Below, piece by piece: positions 16,549 through 24,463 of a stretch of 56,406 nucleotides of DNA. The notes below the pieces were generated by a model, which saw nothing but the letters and a program-made list of their open reading frames with translations, searched no databases and was not told where the DNA came from. Every line of letters begins with the position of its first letter. Position 1 is the first letter of the stretch. The DNA is from Candidatus Venteria ishoeyi. Its GTDB lineage: Bacteria; Pseudomonadota; Gammaproteobacteria; Beggiatoales; Beggiatoaceae. The stretch is taken from positions 1 to 56,406 of the forward strand of contig NZ_JAUCGJ010000032.1 of the NCBI RefSeq assembly GCF_030378065.1, given 5' to 3'. A program made the translations under genes and the position numbers.

Positions 16549-18215
16549 TGGCACAATATATTTATACAATGAACCGGGTCGGCAAAATTGTGCCGCCCAA
16601 ACGTGAAATTTTAAAGGACATTTCCCTGTCTTTTTTCCCAGGGGCCAAAATTGGCGTTCTGGGACTTAACGGTTCCGGGAAATCCTCACTGCTGCGTATT
16701 ATGGCAGGCGTGGATACGGAAATTATCGGCGAAGCCCGTCCACAACCCGGCATTAACATCGGCTACTTACCTCAGGAACCGCAACTGGATCCGGATAAAG
16801 ACGTGCGTGGTAATGTTGAGCTGGCGCTGGCGGATGTCAAGGATGCCTTAACCCGACTGGACGCGGTATATGCGGCCTATGCCGAGCCTGACGCGGATTT
16901 TGACGCGCTGGCAAAAGAACAGGCAGAACTGGAAAATCTGATTCAGGCTAAAGATGGGCATAATCTGGAGCGGACGCTGGAAGTGGCCGCCGATGCCTTG
17001 CGCTTGCCGCCCTGGGATGCAGACGTTACAACATTATCCGGGGGGGAACGGCGGCGGGTGGCCTTGTGCCGCTTATTGCTGGAAAAGCCAGATATGCTGC
17101 TGCTGGATGAGCCGACTAACCATCTGGACGCAGAATCCGTGGCCTGGCTGGAACGGTTTTTACATGATTATAGCGGCACTGTGGTTGCCGTCACCCATGA
17201 TCGTTATTTTCTGGATAATGTCGCAGGCTGGATTTTGGAGCTGGACCGGGGGCAGGGCATTCCCTGGGAAGGGAATTATTCCAATTGGCTGGAGCAAAAA
17301 GAACAACGTCTGGAAATGGAAGAAAAACAAACCTCCGCACGCGCCCGCTCAATGAAAGAAGAACTGGAATGGGTGCGCAGCAATGCCAAGGGCCGCCGCA
17401 CTAAAAGCAAAGCCAGATTGGCGCGGTTTGAAGAAATGGCATCTCAAGAAGTGCAAAGCCGCAATGAAACCCGCGAGATTTACATTCCCCCCGGCCCACG
17501 CCTGGGTGATTTGGTGATAGAAGTTAATCAGTTGCACAAGCATTTTGGCGATAAACTGCTGGTGGATGATCTCAGTTTTAATCTGCCACCGGGGGGTATC
17601 GTAGGTATTATCGGCCCCAATGGCGCAGGTAAAACCACCCTGTTTCGGATGATAACCGGGCAGGAGCAGCCAGATAGCGGCGAGATACGCAAAGGCTCCA
17701 CTGTTGAAATTGCTTACGTGGATCAAAGCCGGGATTCACTGGAAGGCGATAAAACCGTGTGGGAAGTGATTTCTGATGGTCATGATTTAATCCAGGTGGG
17801 TAAATATGAAACCCCTTCCCGCGCTTATGTCGGGCGTTTTAATTTCAAAGGCACGGACCAGCAAAAACGGGTTAAGGACTTATCCGGCGGTGAGCGTAAC
17901 CGCGTGCATCTGGCGCGTTTATTAAAAAGTGGTGGCAATGTCTTATTATTAGATGAACCCACCAATGATCTGGACGTGGAAACCCTGCGCGCCCTGGAAG
18001 AAGCCCTGTTGGAATTTCCTGGTTGCGCGGTTGTCATCTCACATGATCGCTGGTTCCTGGATCGTATCGCCACCCACATGCTGGCATTTGAAGGTGACAG
18101 TCAGGTGGTCTGGTTTGAAGGCAACTATGAAGAATATGAAGCAGATCGCCACCGCCGTTTAGGCACAGAAGCCGATAAGCCACACCGGATTCATTATAAA
18201 AAGCTGGATGCTTAA
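16548..18215 (+). CDS. ettA: Energy-dependent translational throttle protein EttA
   Basis: ABC-F ATPase that binds the ribosomal E site and gates the first steps of elongation according to the ADP/ATP ratio. 555 residues, the same as the E. coli protein. It has two ABC domains with Walker A GLNGSGKSSLLR (about 40-51) and GPNGAGKTTLFR (about 353-364), signatures TLSGGERRRVALC and DLSGGERNRVHLA, Walker B LLLDEPTNHLDAES and LLLDEPTNDLDVET, and the linker (PtIM) between them with WVRSNAKGRRTKSKARL, characteristic of EttA. It overlaps the preceding hypothetical gene by one base. A long inverted repeat follows the stop. Confidence 0.98.
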   Translation: MAQYIYTMNRVGKIVPPKREILKDISLSFFPGAKIGVLGLNGSGKSSLLRIMAGVDTEIIGEARPQPGINIGYLPQEPQLDPDKDVRGNVELALADVKDALTRLDAVYAAYAEPDADFDALAKEQAELENLIQAKDGHNLERTLEVAADALRLPPWDADVTTLSGGERRRVALCRLLLEKPDMLLLDEPTNHLDAESVAWLERFLHDYSGTVVAVTHDRYFLDNVAGWILELDRGQGIPWEGNYSNWLEQKEQRLEMEEKQTSARARSMKEELEWVRSNAKGRRTKSKARLARFEEMASQEVQSRNETREIYIPPGPRLGDLVIEVNQLHKHFGDKLLVDDLSFNLPPGGIVGIIGPNGAGKTTLFRMITGQEQPDSGEIRKGSTVEIAYVDQSRDSLEGDKTVWEVISDGHDLIQVGKYETPSRAYVGRFNFKGTDQQKRVKDLSGGERNRVHLARLLKSGGNVLLLDEPTNDLDVETLRALEEALLEFPGCAVVISHDRWFLDRIATHMLAFEGDSQVVWFEGNYEEYEADRHRRLGTEADKPHRIHYKKLDA

Positions 18216-18219
18216 ATCA

Positions 18220-18260
18220 TGTGCTCAGTTTCAACAGTTTACCTGCTGAAACTGAGCACA
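18220..18260. terminator. Long inverted repeat after ettA
   Basis: TGTGCTCAGTTTCAACAG and the reverse-complementary CTGCTGAAACTGAGCACA form an 18-pair stem with one mismatch and a five-base loop. There is no T run after it, so it may be an mRNA-stabilising hairpin rather than an intrinsic terminator. Confidence 0.6.
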
Positions 18261-18400
18261 TTCAAAAGTGTGGTTAAAGACTTGTAAGTAATTGATTTTT
18301 AATTCTTTTATAGGAGGCCATAAGAAGCCTGCAATACTGCAAATGGTTTTTTTAAAAATCAAAAAAATATATAAGCCTTTGAAAATAAATGGAAAAAATA

Positions 18401-18417
18401 TTGGCACAATTATCGCT
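18401..18417 (+). promoter_or_regulatory. Sigma54 (RpoN) promoter of pilA
   Basis: TTGGCACAATTATCGCT matches the -24 TGGCAC element and, at the correct spacing, a -12 TCGC (consensus TTGC, one mismatch). It lies about 85 bases upstream of the pilin ATG, as in other pilA genes under PilS/PilR and RpoN control. Confidence 0.7.
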
Positions 18418-18502
18418 AATACTTAAGACACAACAACAATACCATTTATTAACAGATGTATTGATGTTTGATTTTATATTTTTATCTTAGGAGATAAAGC
18501 TC

Positions 18503-18982
18503 ATGAAAAAACAACAAGGTTTTACTTTAATCGAACTGATGATCGTTATCGCGATTATCGGTATTCTGGCAGCAGTGGCTATTCCTGCTTACACTGATTA
18601 TCTGAAACGCTCAAAAGTGGCTGAAGCAATTGGTTTAATGGCAGGTCTGAAAACCCCTGTTGAAGAATATATTGGCTCTAAAGGTATTACTAACTGGCCT
18701 GCAAGTGCCGCTGAGATTACAGGTAAACTGGGTGGCAAGGTTACAGGGAAATATACTTCAATGATTACCCCCGCAGGTGGAGCTACTGGGCCTTATGGCT
18801 TCCAGGCAGTTATGAGAGGAACACCAGAGGATTGGGGTGATGCGAGTGCAGGTAGAACTGTTCACTTACAGTATGTTACTGCTGATAAATCATGGGACTG
18901 CAAATCAGGTATAGTTGCTGATCAAGCTAAAGGTACTGATGCTTTAGATGCGGCTTATTTGCCAACTGCTTGTAAACAATAA
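18503..18982 (+). CDS. pilA: Type IV major pilin
   Basis: Structural subunit of type IV pili, made as a prepilin, cleaved and N-methylated by PilD. The leader MKKQQG is short and basic. Cleavage after G6 exposes FTLIELMIVIAIIGILAAVA, with the essential Glu at mature position 5. The C-terminal half holds two Cys (DKSWDCKSG and the terminal TACKQ) that would close the D-region loop. 159 residues, normal for a type IVa pilin. AGGAG lies 9-10 bases before the ATG, a sigma54-like promoter lies upstream and a strong terminator follows, so it is an independent unit. The next genes may encode its glycosylation enzymes. Confidence 0.96.
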   Translation: MKKQQGFTLIELMIVIAIIGILAAVAIPAYTDYLKRSKVAEAIGLMAGLKTPVEEYIGSKGITNWPASAAEITGKLGGKVTGKYTSMITPAGGATGPYGFQAVMRGTPEDWGDASAGRTVHLQYVTADKSWDCKSGIVADQAKGTDALDAAYLPTACKQ

Positions 18983-19008
18983 GTATTTCTTATTATTATA
19001 AGTGTTAA

Positions 19009-19039
19009 AACCTGCCTTTGTAAAAAGGCAGGTTTTTTT
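19009..19039 (+). terminator. Intrinsic terminator of pilA
   Basis: AACCTGCCTTT and AAAGGCAGGTT form an 11-pair stem over a short loop, followed by a run of T. It is positioned 26 bases after the pilA stop. Confidence 0.9.
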
Positions 19040-19063
19040 ATTTTCAGTATAAATTGATAAAAA

Positions 19064-21052
19064 ATGAAATCCAGTATCCGTTTACAGTGGTTATATAGTC
19101 TGCTTTTCCTGTTGCTACTGGGATTTTCCAGTATTTTATATTGGCAGGGGTTGGATGGTTCATTTATTCTGGATGATGAGCATAATATTACTGAAATCAA
19201 AAATTTTGATGATCGCAGTCTTAGCGAGGATATGTCTCGTTATGTATTCAGTGGTGAAGCAGGAGCCTTGGGGCGTCCAATCTCTTTGCTGAGTTTTGCC
19301 CTGCAATTTCATAATATCCACAATGTTTTTGCATTTAAGTATGTCAATCTTTGTATTCATTTACTCATAGCCACTTGTATTTTCTGGCTGCTCATCAAAA
19401 TAACCCGTCTGTTAGCTTGGGATACCCATAAAAGTTTATTCATCGCTTTGTTAAGTACGGCCTTATGGCTGCTCTCCCCGATTCAGGTTTCCACCGTTTT
19501 ATATGTTGTGCAACGCATGGCGCAACTTTCAGTATTATTTACCGTGATTGGACTGTTATGTTTTGTGCAGGGTCGGATGGTCTTAGCGCAGGGAAAACTG
19601 CGACAAGGCTACCTTTGGGCATCTATCGGGATGTTTATTGCAGGTATTTTTGCCATATTCAGTAAAGAAAACGGAATTTTATTAATTTTATATGTATTGG
19701 TATTGGAACTTACCTTATTTCACAAAATACCAGAACCAAAATTGTGGAAATTATGGAAAACAATCTTTGTTTATAGCCCCTTATTAATTATTATTGCTTA
19801 TTTTATGTTTGTAGCCAATGTGCTTAGTGGTTATGAAATACGTCCATTTTCACTGACTGAACGCTTATTAACTGAATCCCGCATTTTACTGGATTATCTC
19901 CGGGACACTTTTTTACCTCAACCCCAGTCCTTTACTATTTTTCATGATGATTATGTCATTTCCAAAAATCTGATTACACCTTTCTCCACCTTACCTGCTG
20001 TCATTATTGTTTGTAGTGCTCTCGTTATTGCCTGGTTATGGCGAAAAAAGATACCTGTTTTATCATTTGCGATTTTATGGTTTTTTGCAGGTCATGCGCT
20101 GGAATCTACCTTTTTAGCCTTAATGCTTTATTTTGAACATCGTAATTATCTTGCCATATTAGGGTTTTTATTTGCTTTCAGTTGCTTGCTGTTTTACCTT
20201 TACAGTATTATTCAAAAGAAAATATTAAAAATATTTATAGTGCTTGCCAGCGGTGTCTGGTTGTTGTTATTGAGTTTTATTAGCTATCTCGAAGTTGGTT
20301 TATGGAATAATCCAGTTTTACAGGCAGTTTATTGGGCAGAAAAACATCCTTATTCCGGTTACGCGCAATCCCACGCTGCGGCATTTATGGGTGATTCAGG
20401 CAGACCGGAAGAAGCCTTAAAATATTATGCGCACATGCTTGAAGTTTTTCCTGAGTCAAGCAGTCATTATATTTTCTGGCTTAATCTACACTGCGCTTAT
20501 CCACGTATTGAACCTCCAGAGCAGAAAGTCATGCTGGCACATTTTAAACAAAGCCAGGATGATTTTGGGCTGGGTAATGGTTTGAATTTACTGGTGAGTT
20601 CACATGTTGAGCAGTTATGCCCACATATTTCCAGACAAAAAATTGAAGAGATTTTAGGGGTATTATTGGATAATCCTAATATCAATATCACACATACCTT
20701 ACTCTATTTACAATTAGGACGTTTGTTTGCTTATCATAGTGAATACCTGAAAGCGGCTGCCATGATAGAAAAAGGAACTGCTTATCCAATGCCTAACCGG
20801 GCGCAGGCGCAAACCATGCAGGTGTACTGGTTAGCACAGGGGCGCGCTTTTGACCAAGCACTTGCTTTGGCAAAAAAATTAAAAAATAGTTTCAATCCTA
20901 AAGAACTGATGATTCATGGTGCGTACCTAGATATAATGATAAAAAAAATGTCTGAGTTAAAACAACTTGATGAGCAGAAAATTGAGGGACGAAGGGTAAA
21001 TAAACAGAACCATAAATCAATAATAGAGACGGATAAAAGTAATTCTCAATGA
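19064..21052 (+). CDS. GT-C membrane glycosyltransferase with C-terminal TPRs (TMTC-like), candidate pilin O-glycosyltransferase
   Basis: 662 residues. About 10-12 hydrophobic helices fill the first 430 residues, and a soluble helical-repeat domain (about 435-640) follows with TPR-like pairs such as GRPEEALKYYAHMLEVFPES and YLKAAAMIEKGTAYP. The first loop has FILDDEHNI with D37-D38, the acidic pair of GT-C enzymes. GRPISLLSFALQFHNIH and FKYVNLCIHLLIA match the RPL/HxxNLxxH pattern of TMTC/O-mannosyltransferase-like proteins. Such proteins transfer a prenyl-linked sugar to Ser/Thr outside the cytoplasm. Position directly after pilA and a four-base overlap with a GT2 gene suggest pilin glycosylation. 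This role is inferred. Confidence 0.75.
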   Translation: MKSSIRLQWLYSLLFLLLLGFSSILYWQGLDGSFILDDEHNITEIKNFDDRSLSEDMSRYVFSGEAGALGRPISLLSFALQFHNIHNVFAFKYVNLCIHLLIATCIFWLLIKITRLLAWDTHKSLFIALLSTALWLLSPIQVSTVLYVVQRMAQLSVLFTVIGLLCFVQGRMVLAQGKLRQGYLWASIGMFIAGIFAIFSKENGILLILYVLVLELTLFHKIPEPKLWKLWKTIFVYSPLLIIIAYFMFVANVLSGYEIRPFSLTERLLTESRILLDYLRDTFLPQPQSFTIFHDDYVISKNLITPFSTLPAVIIVCSALVIAWLWRKKIPVLSFAILWFFAGHALESTFLALMLYFEHRNYLAILGFLFAFSCLLFYLYSIIQKKILKIFIVLASGVWLLLLSFISYLEVGLWNNPVLQAVYWAEKHPYSGYAQSHAAAFMGDSGRPEEALKYYAHMLEVFPESSSHYIFWLNLHCAYPRIEPPEQKVMLAHFKQSQDDFGLGNGLNLLVSSHVEQLCPHISRQKIEEILGVLLDNPNINITHTLLYLQLGRLFAYHSEYLKAAAMIEKGTAYPMPNRAQAQTMQVYWLAQGRAFDQALALAKKLKNSFNPKELMIHGAYLDIMIKKMSELKQLDEQKIEGRRVNKQNHKSIIETDKSNSQ

Positions 21053-21909
21053 AACAAAGCCTCAGTATTATTTTACCCTGTCATAATGAGTCTACCAGTC
21101 TGTCTGTGGTGCTGGAAAAATTAACTTATCTATATCCTGATGCGGAACTGATAGTCGTTGATGACGCTTCCGATGATAACTCAGCAGATATCGCGGAAAC
21201 TACAGGCGCAAAAGTGATTCGCCATCCTTATAACATGGGCAATGGCGCGGCGATTAAAAGTGGCGCGCGCGCTGCCAGCGGCGACATTCTGGTGTTTATG
21301 GATGCCGATGGTCAACATCACCCGGAAGATATTTCACGTTTACTGGCGGAAATTGATGCGGGTTATGATATGGCTATTGGTGCGCGTTCCGCACAGACTC
21401 AGGCCAGTTTTGCCCGCAAGCTGGCTAATGGTTTTTATAATAAACTGGCAAGCTGGGTGGTGGGGCAGAAAATAGCCGATCTGACTTCCGGTTTTCGTGC
21501 TGTCCGCGCCAGTAAATTTAAAGCCTTTCTCTATCTGTTGCCAAATACCTTTTCTTATCCAACCACCATTACCATGGCCTTTTTTCGCGCCGGTTACAGC
21601 TTAAAATATGTGCCGATTCATGCGGGGCAGCGTCAGGGCAAGAGTCATATTAAATTATTCAATGACGGTGTGCGGTTTTTGTTGATTATTTTTAAGATTG
21701 GCACCTTATACGCGCCATTGAAACTTTTTGGCCCTATCAGCCTGCTGAATTTTTTAATGGGGCTTTTTTATTATGCTTACACTTATTTCACCGATGGGCG
21801 CTTTACCAATATGGGCGCGTTGTTATTCACGACAGCACTGCTTATTTTTTTAATTGGTCTGGTTTCCGAGCAAATCACCAGTTTGTTATACAGTGAAAAA
21901 ATGCATTAG
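21049..21909 (+). CDS. GT2 glycosyltransferase (polyprenyl-phosphate sugar synthase type)
   Basis: 286 residues. The N-terminal GT-A domain has SIILPCHNES, VVDDASDDNSAD, NMGNGAAIKSGARAASGD and the metal-binding FMDADGQHHPED. DLTSGFRAVRASKF is the acceptor-side motif seen in dolichol-phosphate mannose synthase-like enzymes. Two membrane helices end the protein (about 215-275). It shares ATGA with the stop of the TMTC-like gene, so the two are coupled. Together they would make a prenyl-phosphate sugar and use it outside. An alternative is a general cell-surface glycosylation role not tied to pili. Confidence 0.9.
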   Translation: MKQSLSIILPCHNESTSLSVVLEKLTYLYPDAELIVVDDASDDNSADIAETTGAKVIRHPYNMGNGAAIKSGARAASGDILVFMDADGQHHPEDISRLLAEIDAGYDMAIGARSAQTQASFARKLANGFYNKLASWVVGQKIADLTSGFRAVRASKFKAFLYLLPNTFSYPTTITMAFFRAGYSLKYVPIHAGQRQGKSHIKLFNDGVRFLLIIFKIGTLYAPLKLFGPISLLNFLMGLFYYAYTYFTDGRFTNMGALLFTTALLIFLIGLVSEQITSLLYSEKMH

Positions 21910-21912
21910 CCT

Positions 21913-21929
21913 TGCACGATTATTGTGCA
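21913..21929. promoter_or_regulatory. NtrC (NR-I) binding site upstream of amtB
   Basis: TGCACGATTATTGTGCA is a 17-base dyad with perfect TGCAC/GTGCA half-sites at NtrC spacing (consensus TGCAC N7 GTGCA). It lies about 95 bases upstream of the sigma54-like promoter at 22023, the normal enhancer position. Confidence 0.75.
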
Positions 21930-22022
21930 TTCATAATATTAAGTTGCCTTAAATGAGTGCGTTAAATTATAGTGTTGTGAGGTAATATGTGCTAACCATT
22001 TGATTTTATTCTATATAAAATC

Positions 22023-22038
22023 TGGCCTATTTATTGCC
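22023..22038 (+). promoter_or_regulatory. Sigma54 promoter of amtB
   Basis: TGGCCTATTTATTGCC has the -24 GG and -12 GC dinucleotides at the right ten-base gap and a full TTGC at -12. With the NtrC dyad upstream it predicts induction of amtB under nitrogen limitation. Confidence 0.65.
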
Positions 22039-22084
22039 CAAAGCTCCACCATTGCAATTTTTTTATGGGGAGTTAAGCACTACG

Positions 22085-23386
22085 ATGTATAAGCAATCCT
22101 GGTCCTATCTTTTTATTTCATCCTTATTTTTGGCGATGCCAACACTGGCTTTTGCAGAAGAAATGAATGCAGCGAATACCGCCTGGATTCTGACTTCGAC
22201 GGCATTGGTGCTATTTATGACCATTCCCGGCTTGTCATTGTTTTACGCAGGCCTGGTACGCTCTAAAAATGTACTTTCCGTACTGATGCAGTGTTTCGCA
22301 ATTACCGGCATGGTTTCTGTGTTATGGCTTATCGGCGTTTACAGTCTGGCATTTGATGTGGGTAATGACTGGATAGGCGGTATGGGCAAGGCTATGTTTG
22401 CTGGCGTTGGTAAGGATGCAATGACCGGTGATATTCCTGAAGTAAGCTTCTCCATGTTTCAGATGACGTTCGCTATTATTACCCCGGCTTTGATTGTTGG
22501 TGGTTTTGCTGAGCGTATGCGTTTTTCAGCAATGTTGATCTTTAGCGCCATCTGGGTGGTTCTGGTGTATGCCCCCGTAACACACTGGGTTTGGGGCGGT
22601 GGCTGGTTGAGCAAAATGGGCTTGCTGGACTTTGCCGGTGGCACTGTGGTGCATATCACTGCGGGCGTTGCTGCTATTGTTGCTGCGATGTGGATGGGTA
22701 ATCGCAAAGGCTTTCCCCATACTGCAATGCCTCCCCATAATTTAACTATGACCGTAACCGGCGCAGGGATGCTTTGGGTAGGCTGGTTTGGCTTTAATGG
22801 TGGCAGTGCATTGGCTGCCAATGCAGATGCCAGCATGGCGATGTTTGTTACACATATTTCAGCCGCTGTGGGTACCATGACCTGGTTGTTTTTAGAGTGG
22901 ATAAAATACGGTAAACCCAGTGTATTAGGTGCTGTTACCGGCATGGTTGCCGGATTAGGCTCGATTACCCCGGCATCTGGTTATGTTGGGCCGGGTGGTG
23001 CTTTAATTATTGGTTTCAGTGCAGGTCTGGTGTGCTTTTTTATGACCATTTTAATTAAACGCAAACTAAAGATTGATGATTCCCTGGATGTATTTCCGGT
23101 GCATGGCGTTGGTGGCATTCTTGGCACCTTATTAGCTGGTGTTTTTGCCTCCACTGAATTAGGTGTATTCAGCGGCATGGGCTTTGCTGATAATATTACT
23201 AGCATGGGGCAGCAGTTGTGGGTGCAGTTTGTCGGCGTGATTGCGACTTTTGTATATACTGCGATTGTCACGGTGGGTATACTGAAACTGGTTGATATGC
23301 TGGTTGGTCTGCGTGTTGAGCATGAAGAAGAAGTGGAAGGCCTGGATATCAGTCAGCATGAAGAAAGGGGTTATGACTATTTATAA
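22085..23386 (+). CDS. amtB: Ammonium transporter
   Basis: Trimeric inner-membrane channel that takes up ammonium when nitrogen is scarce. 433 residues from the ATG at 22085, which has a purine-rich GGGGAG about 12 bases upstream and a signal peptide (SSLFLAMPTLAFA); the ATG at 22034 lies within the sigma54 promoter and is not used. About 11 membrane helices are visible. Family marks: NTAWILTSTALVLFMTIPGLSLFY at the start, VTHWVWGGGW (first pore His), GAGMLWVGWFGFNGGSA, and VFPVHGVGGILGTLL (second pore His). No glnK/glnB gene is next to it, unlike the usual glnK-amtB pair. A terminator lies just after the stop, shared with the opposing gene. Confidence 0.97.
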   Translation: MYKQSWSYLFISSLFLAMPTLAFAEEMNAANTAWILTSTALVLFMTIPGLSLFYAGLVRSKNVLSVLMQCFAITGMVSVLWLIGVYSLAFDVGNDWIGGMGKAMFAGVGKDAMTGDIPEVSFSMFQMTFAIITPALIVGGFAERMRFSAMLIFSAIWVVLVYAPVTHWVWGGGWLSKMGLLDFAGGTVVHITAGVAAIVAAMWMGNRKGFPHTAMPPHNLTMTVTGAGMLWVGWFGFNGGSALAANADASMAMFVTHISAAVGTMTWLFLEWIKYGKPSVLGAVTGMVAGLGSITPASGYVGPGGALIIGFSAGLVCFFMTILIKRKLKIDDSLDVFPVHGVGGILGTLLAGVFASTELGVFSGMGFADNITSMGQQLWVQFVGVIATFVYTAIVTVGILKLVDMLVGLRVEHEEEVEGLDISQHEERGYDYL

Positions 23387-23419
23387 AATGTTGAATATTT
23401 TATAAAAGAGTTAAAATTA

Positions 23420-23448
23420 AAAAAATCCGCTATAAGCGGATTTTTTTT
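23420..23448. terminator. Bidirectional terminator between amtB and bacteriohemerythrin
   Basis: AAAAATCCGCT and AGCGGATTTTT form a perfect stem with a three-base loop. T run on the plus side and A run (T run on the minus strand) on the other, so it can stop both converging transcripts. Confidence 0.9.
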
Positions 23449-23452
23449 AGGC

Positions 23453-23908
23453 TTATGAACCCCAGATGCGTCCCATCCAAGAGCGTTTTGCCCAGGTTTT
23501 TTCCATACCATGTTCAAGAAAACAGGTTACATATTTTCTATCTTCACCCATGATGTGTCTTGTCAGCCATTGGCGTAGGAAATCTAACGTCTCCATGCTA
23601 ATCTGCGTTTTCCCACTTGTTACTTTATTTTTCAGATCGATAACCTGTTGAGTCAATTCGGCGTGTTGTTGTTTATGCTCTTCATAATCAGGATAGTGGA
23701 AAATACGCATCAGGCTTTCTTCAACGGCAAAGTGGATAATTGTATATTGGGTTAACTCTGTCAGCACCTCATGAATCACCGTTTGATCATCTGAGGTAAT
23801 AATAGATGCGTATAGTTTATTGAGCAGAGCAACCAGTATTTTATGCTGTTCGTCAATTTCCTGTATATTGACGCTTAAATCGTTACTCCATTCAATGAGT
23901 TCTTTCAT
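23453..23908 (-). CDS. Bacteriohemerythrin
   Basis: Four-helix di-iron oxygen-binding protein of 151 residues. All iron ligands appear at the family spacing: H22 in IDEQHKILV, the His and Glu of IIHFAVEESLM, the two His of HKQQH, and the His and Asp of RHIMGED. Such proteins carry or sense oxygen, common in microaerophilic and sulfur- or methane-oxidising gammaproteobacteria. It stands alone facing amtB. The C-terminal extension (CFLEHGMEKTWAKRSWMGRIWG) beyond the last ligand is longer than in minimal hemerythrins and basic/Trp-rich; its role is unknown. Confidence 0.95.
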   Translation of the reverse strand: MKELIEWSNDLSVNIQEIDEQHKILVALLNKLYASIITSDDQTVIHEVLTELTQYTIIHFAVEESLMRIFHYPDYEEHKQQHAELTQQVIDLKNKVTSGKTQISMETLDFLRQWLTRHIMGEDRKYVTCFLEHGMEKTWAKRSWMGRIWGS

Positions 23909-24192
23909 CAGCCGGGTTCCCTTCTGTTGATGCTGCCCAAGCGTAATACTGCCTTATCTCTATTTTTACAAGCAACCGAGTCTGATTGTATTAATACTTG
24001 AGGCGGGAAAATGAGTGGCGAGTGCAGCGTAAATGTATTTAGTTTTCAATAAAACACATTGATTTTATCAATGATTTATAAAATACTAACATTATAGCCC
24101 AGCCTGATGAAGTTGCATATCCGTTATAACCTGGCCTGAGCTGAATGTAGTTTTTAGCTGCGTAGCGGCTAAAAGAAGCTGATGCTGAACTT

Positions 24193-24352
24193 AGGAACGA
24201 GGATTTTATAATTCCTGAAACCAAGCTGGCCTTTTTCTCCATTTTCTGCGTTATGAAAACAGTTACATAGCTTGCTATGTGCCTATTTTCATGCCTTGAA
24301 AATGAACAAAAATCCTGCGCCCGGTTTCGGTTCTTATTTCATCCTCATTCCT
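24193..24352 (-). repeat. MITE-like repeat family A, copy 3 (full length, reversed)
   Basis: Read on the minus strand it begins AGGAATGAGGATGAAATAA and ends at CGTTCCT (24193-24199), and is 160 bp long like copies 1 and 5. It fills much of the gap between bacteriohemerythrin and ileS; the remaining flanks (23909-24192 and 24353-24463) show no gene. Two short repeats of TTATTTATCCTC follow near 24358-24390. Confidence 0.88.
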
Positions 24353-24463
24353 TAGATTATTTATCCTCACTTAGGTTATTTATCCTCCATGCGCAGGCTG
24401 TTATAATAAAAAGCTTTTTTAGTTCAATTTATCTCAACATTTTGCTCAACTGTGAGGCACTAC

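Noticed and set aside
18220-18260. Intrinsic terminator of ettA in the strict sense
   Set aside because: The stem is long and nearly perfect but is not followed by a T run, so it is listed as an inverted repeat with only possible terminator function.
22459-22944. Minus-strand 161-codon frame in amtB
   Set aside because: Antisense shadow of a well-conserved membrane protein gene, with no ribosome site.
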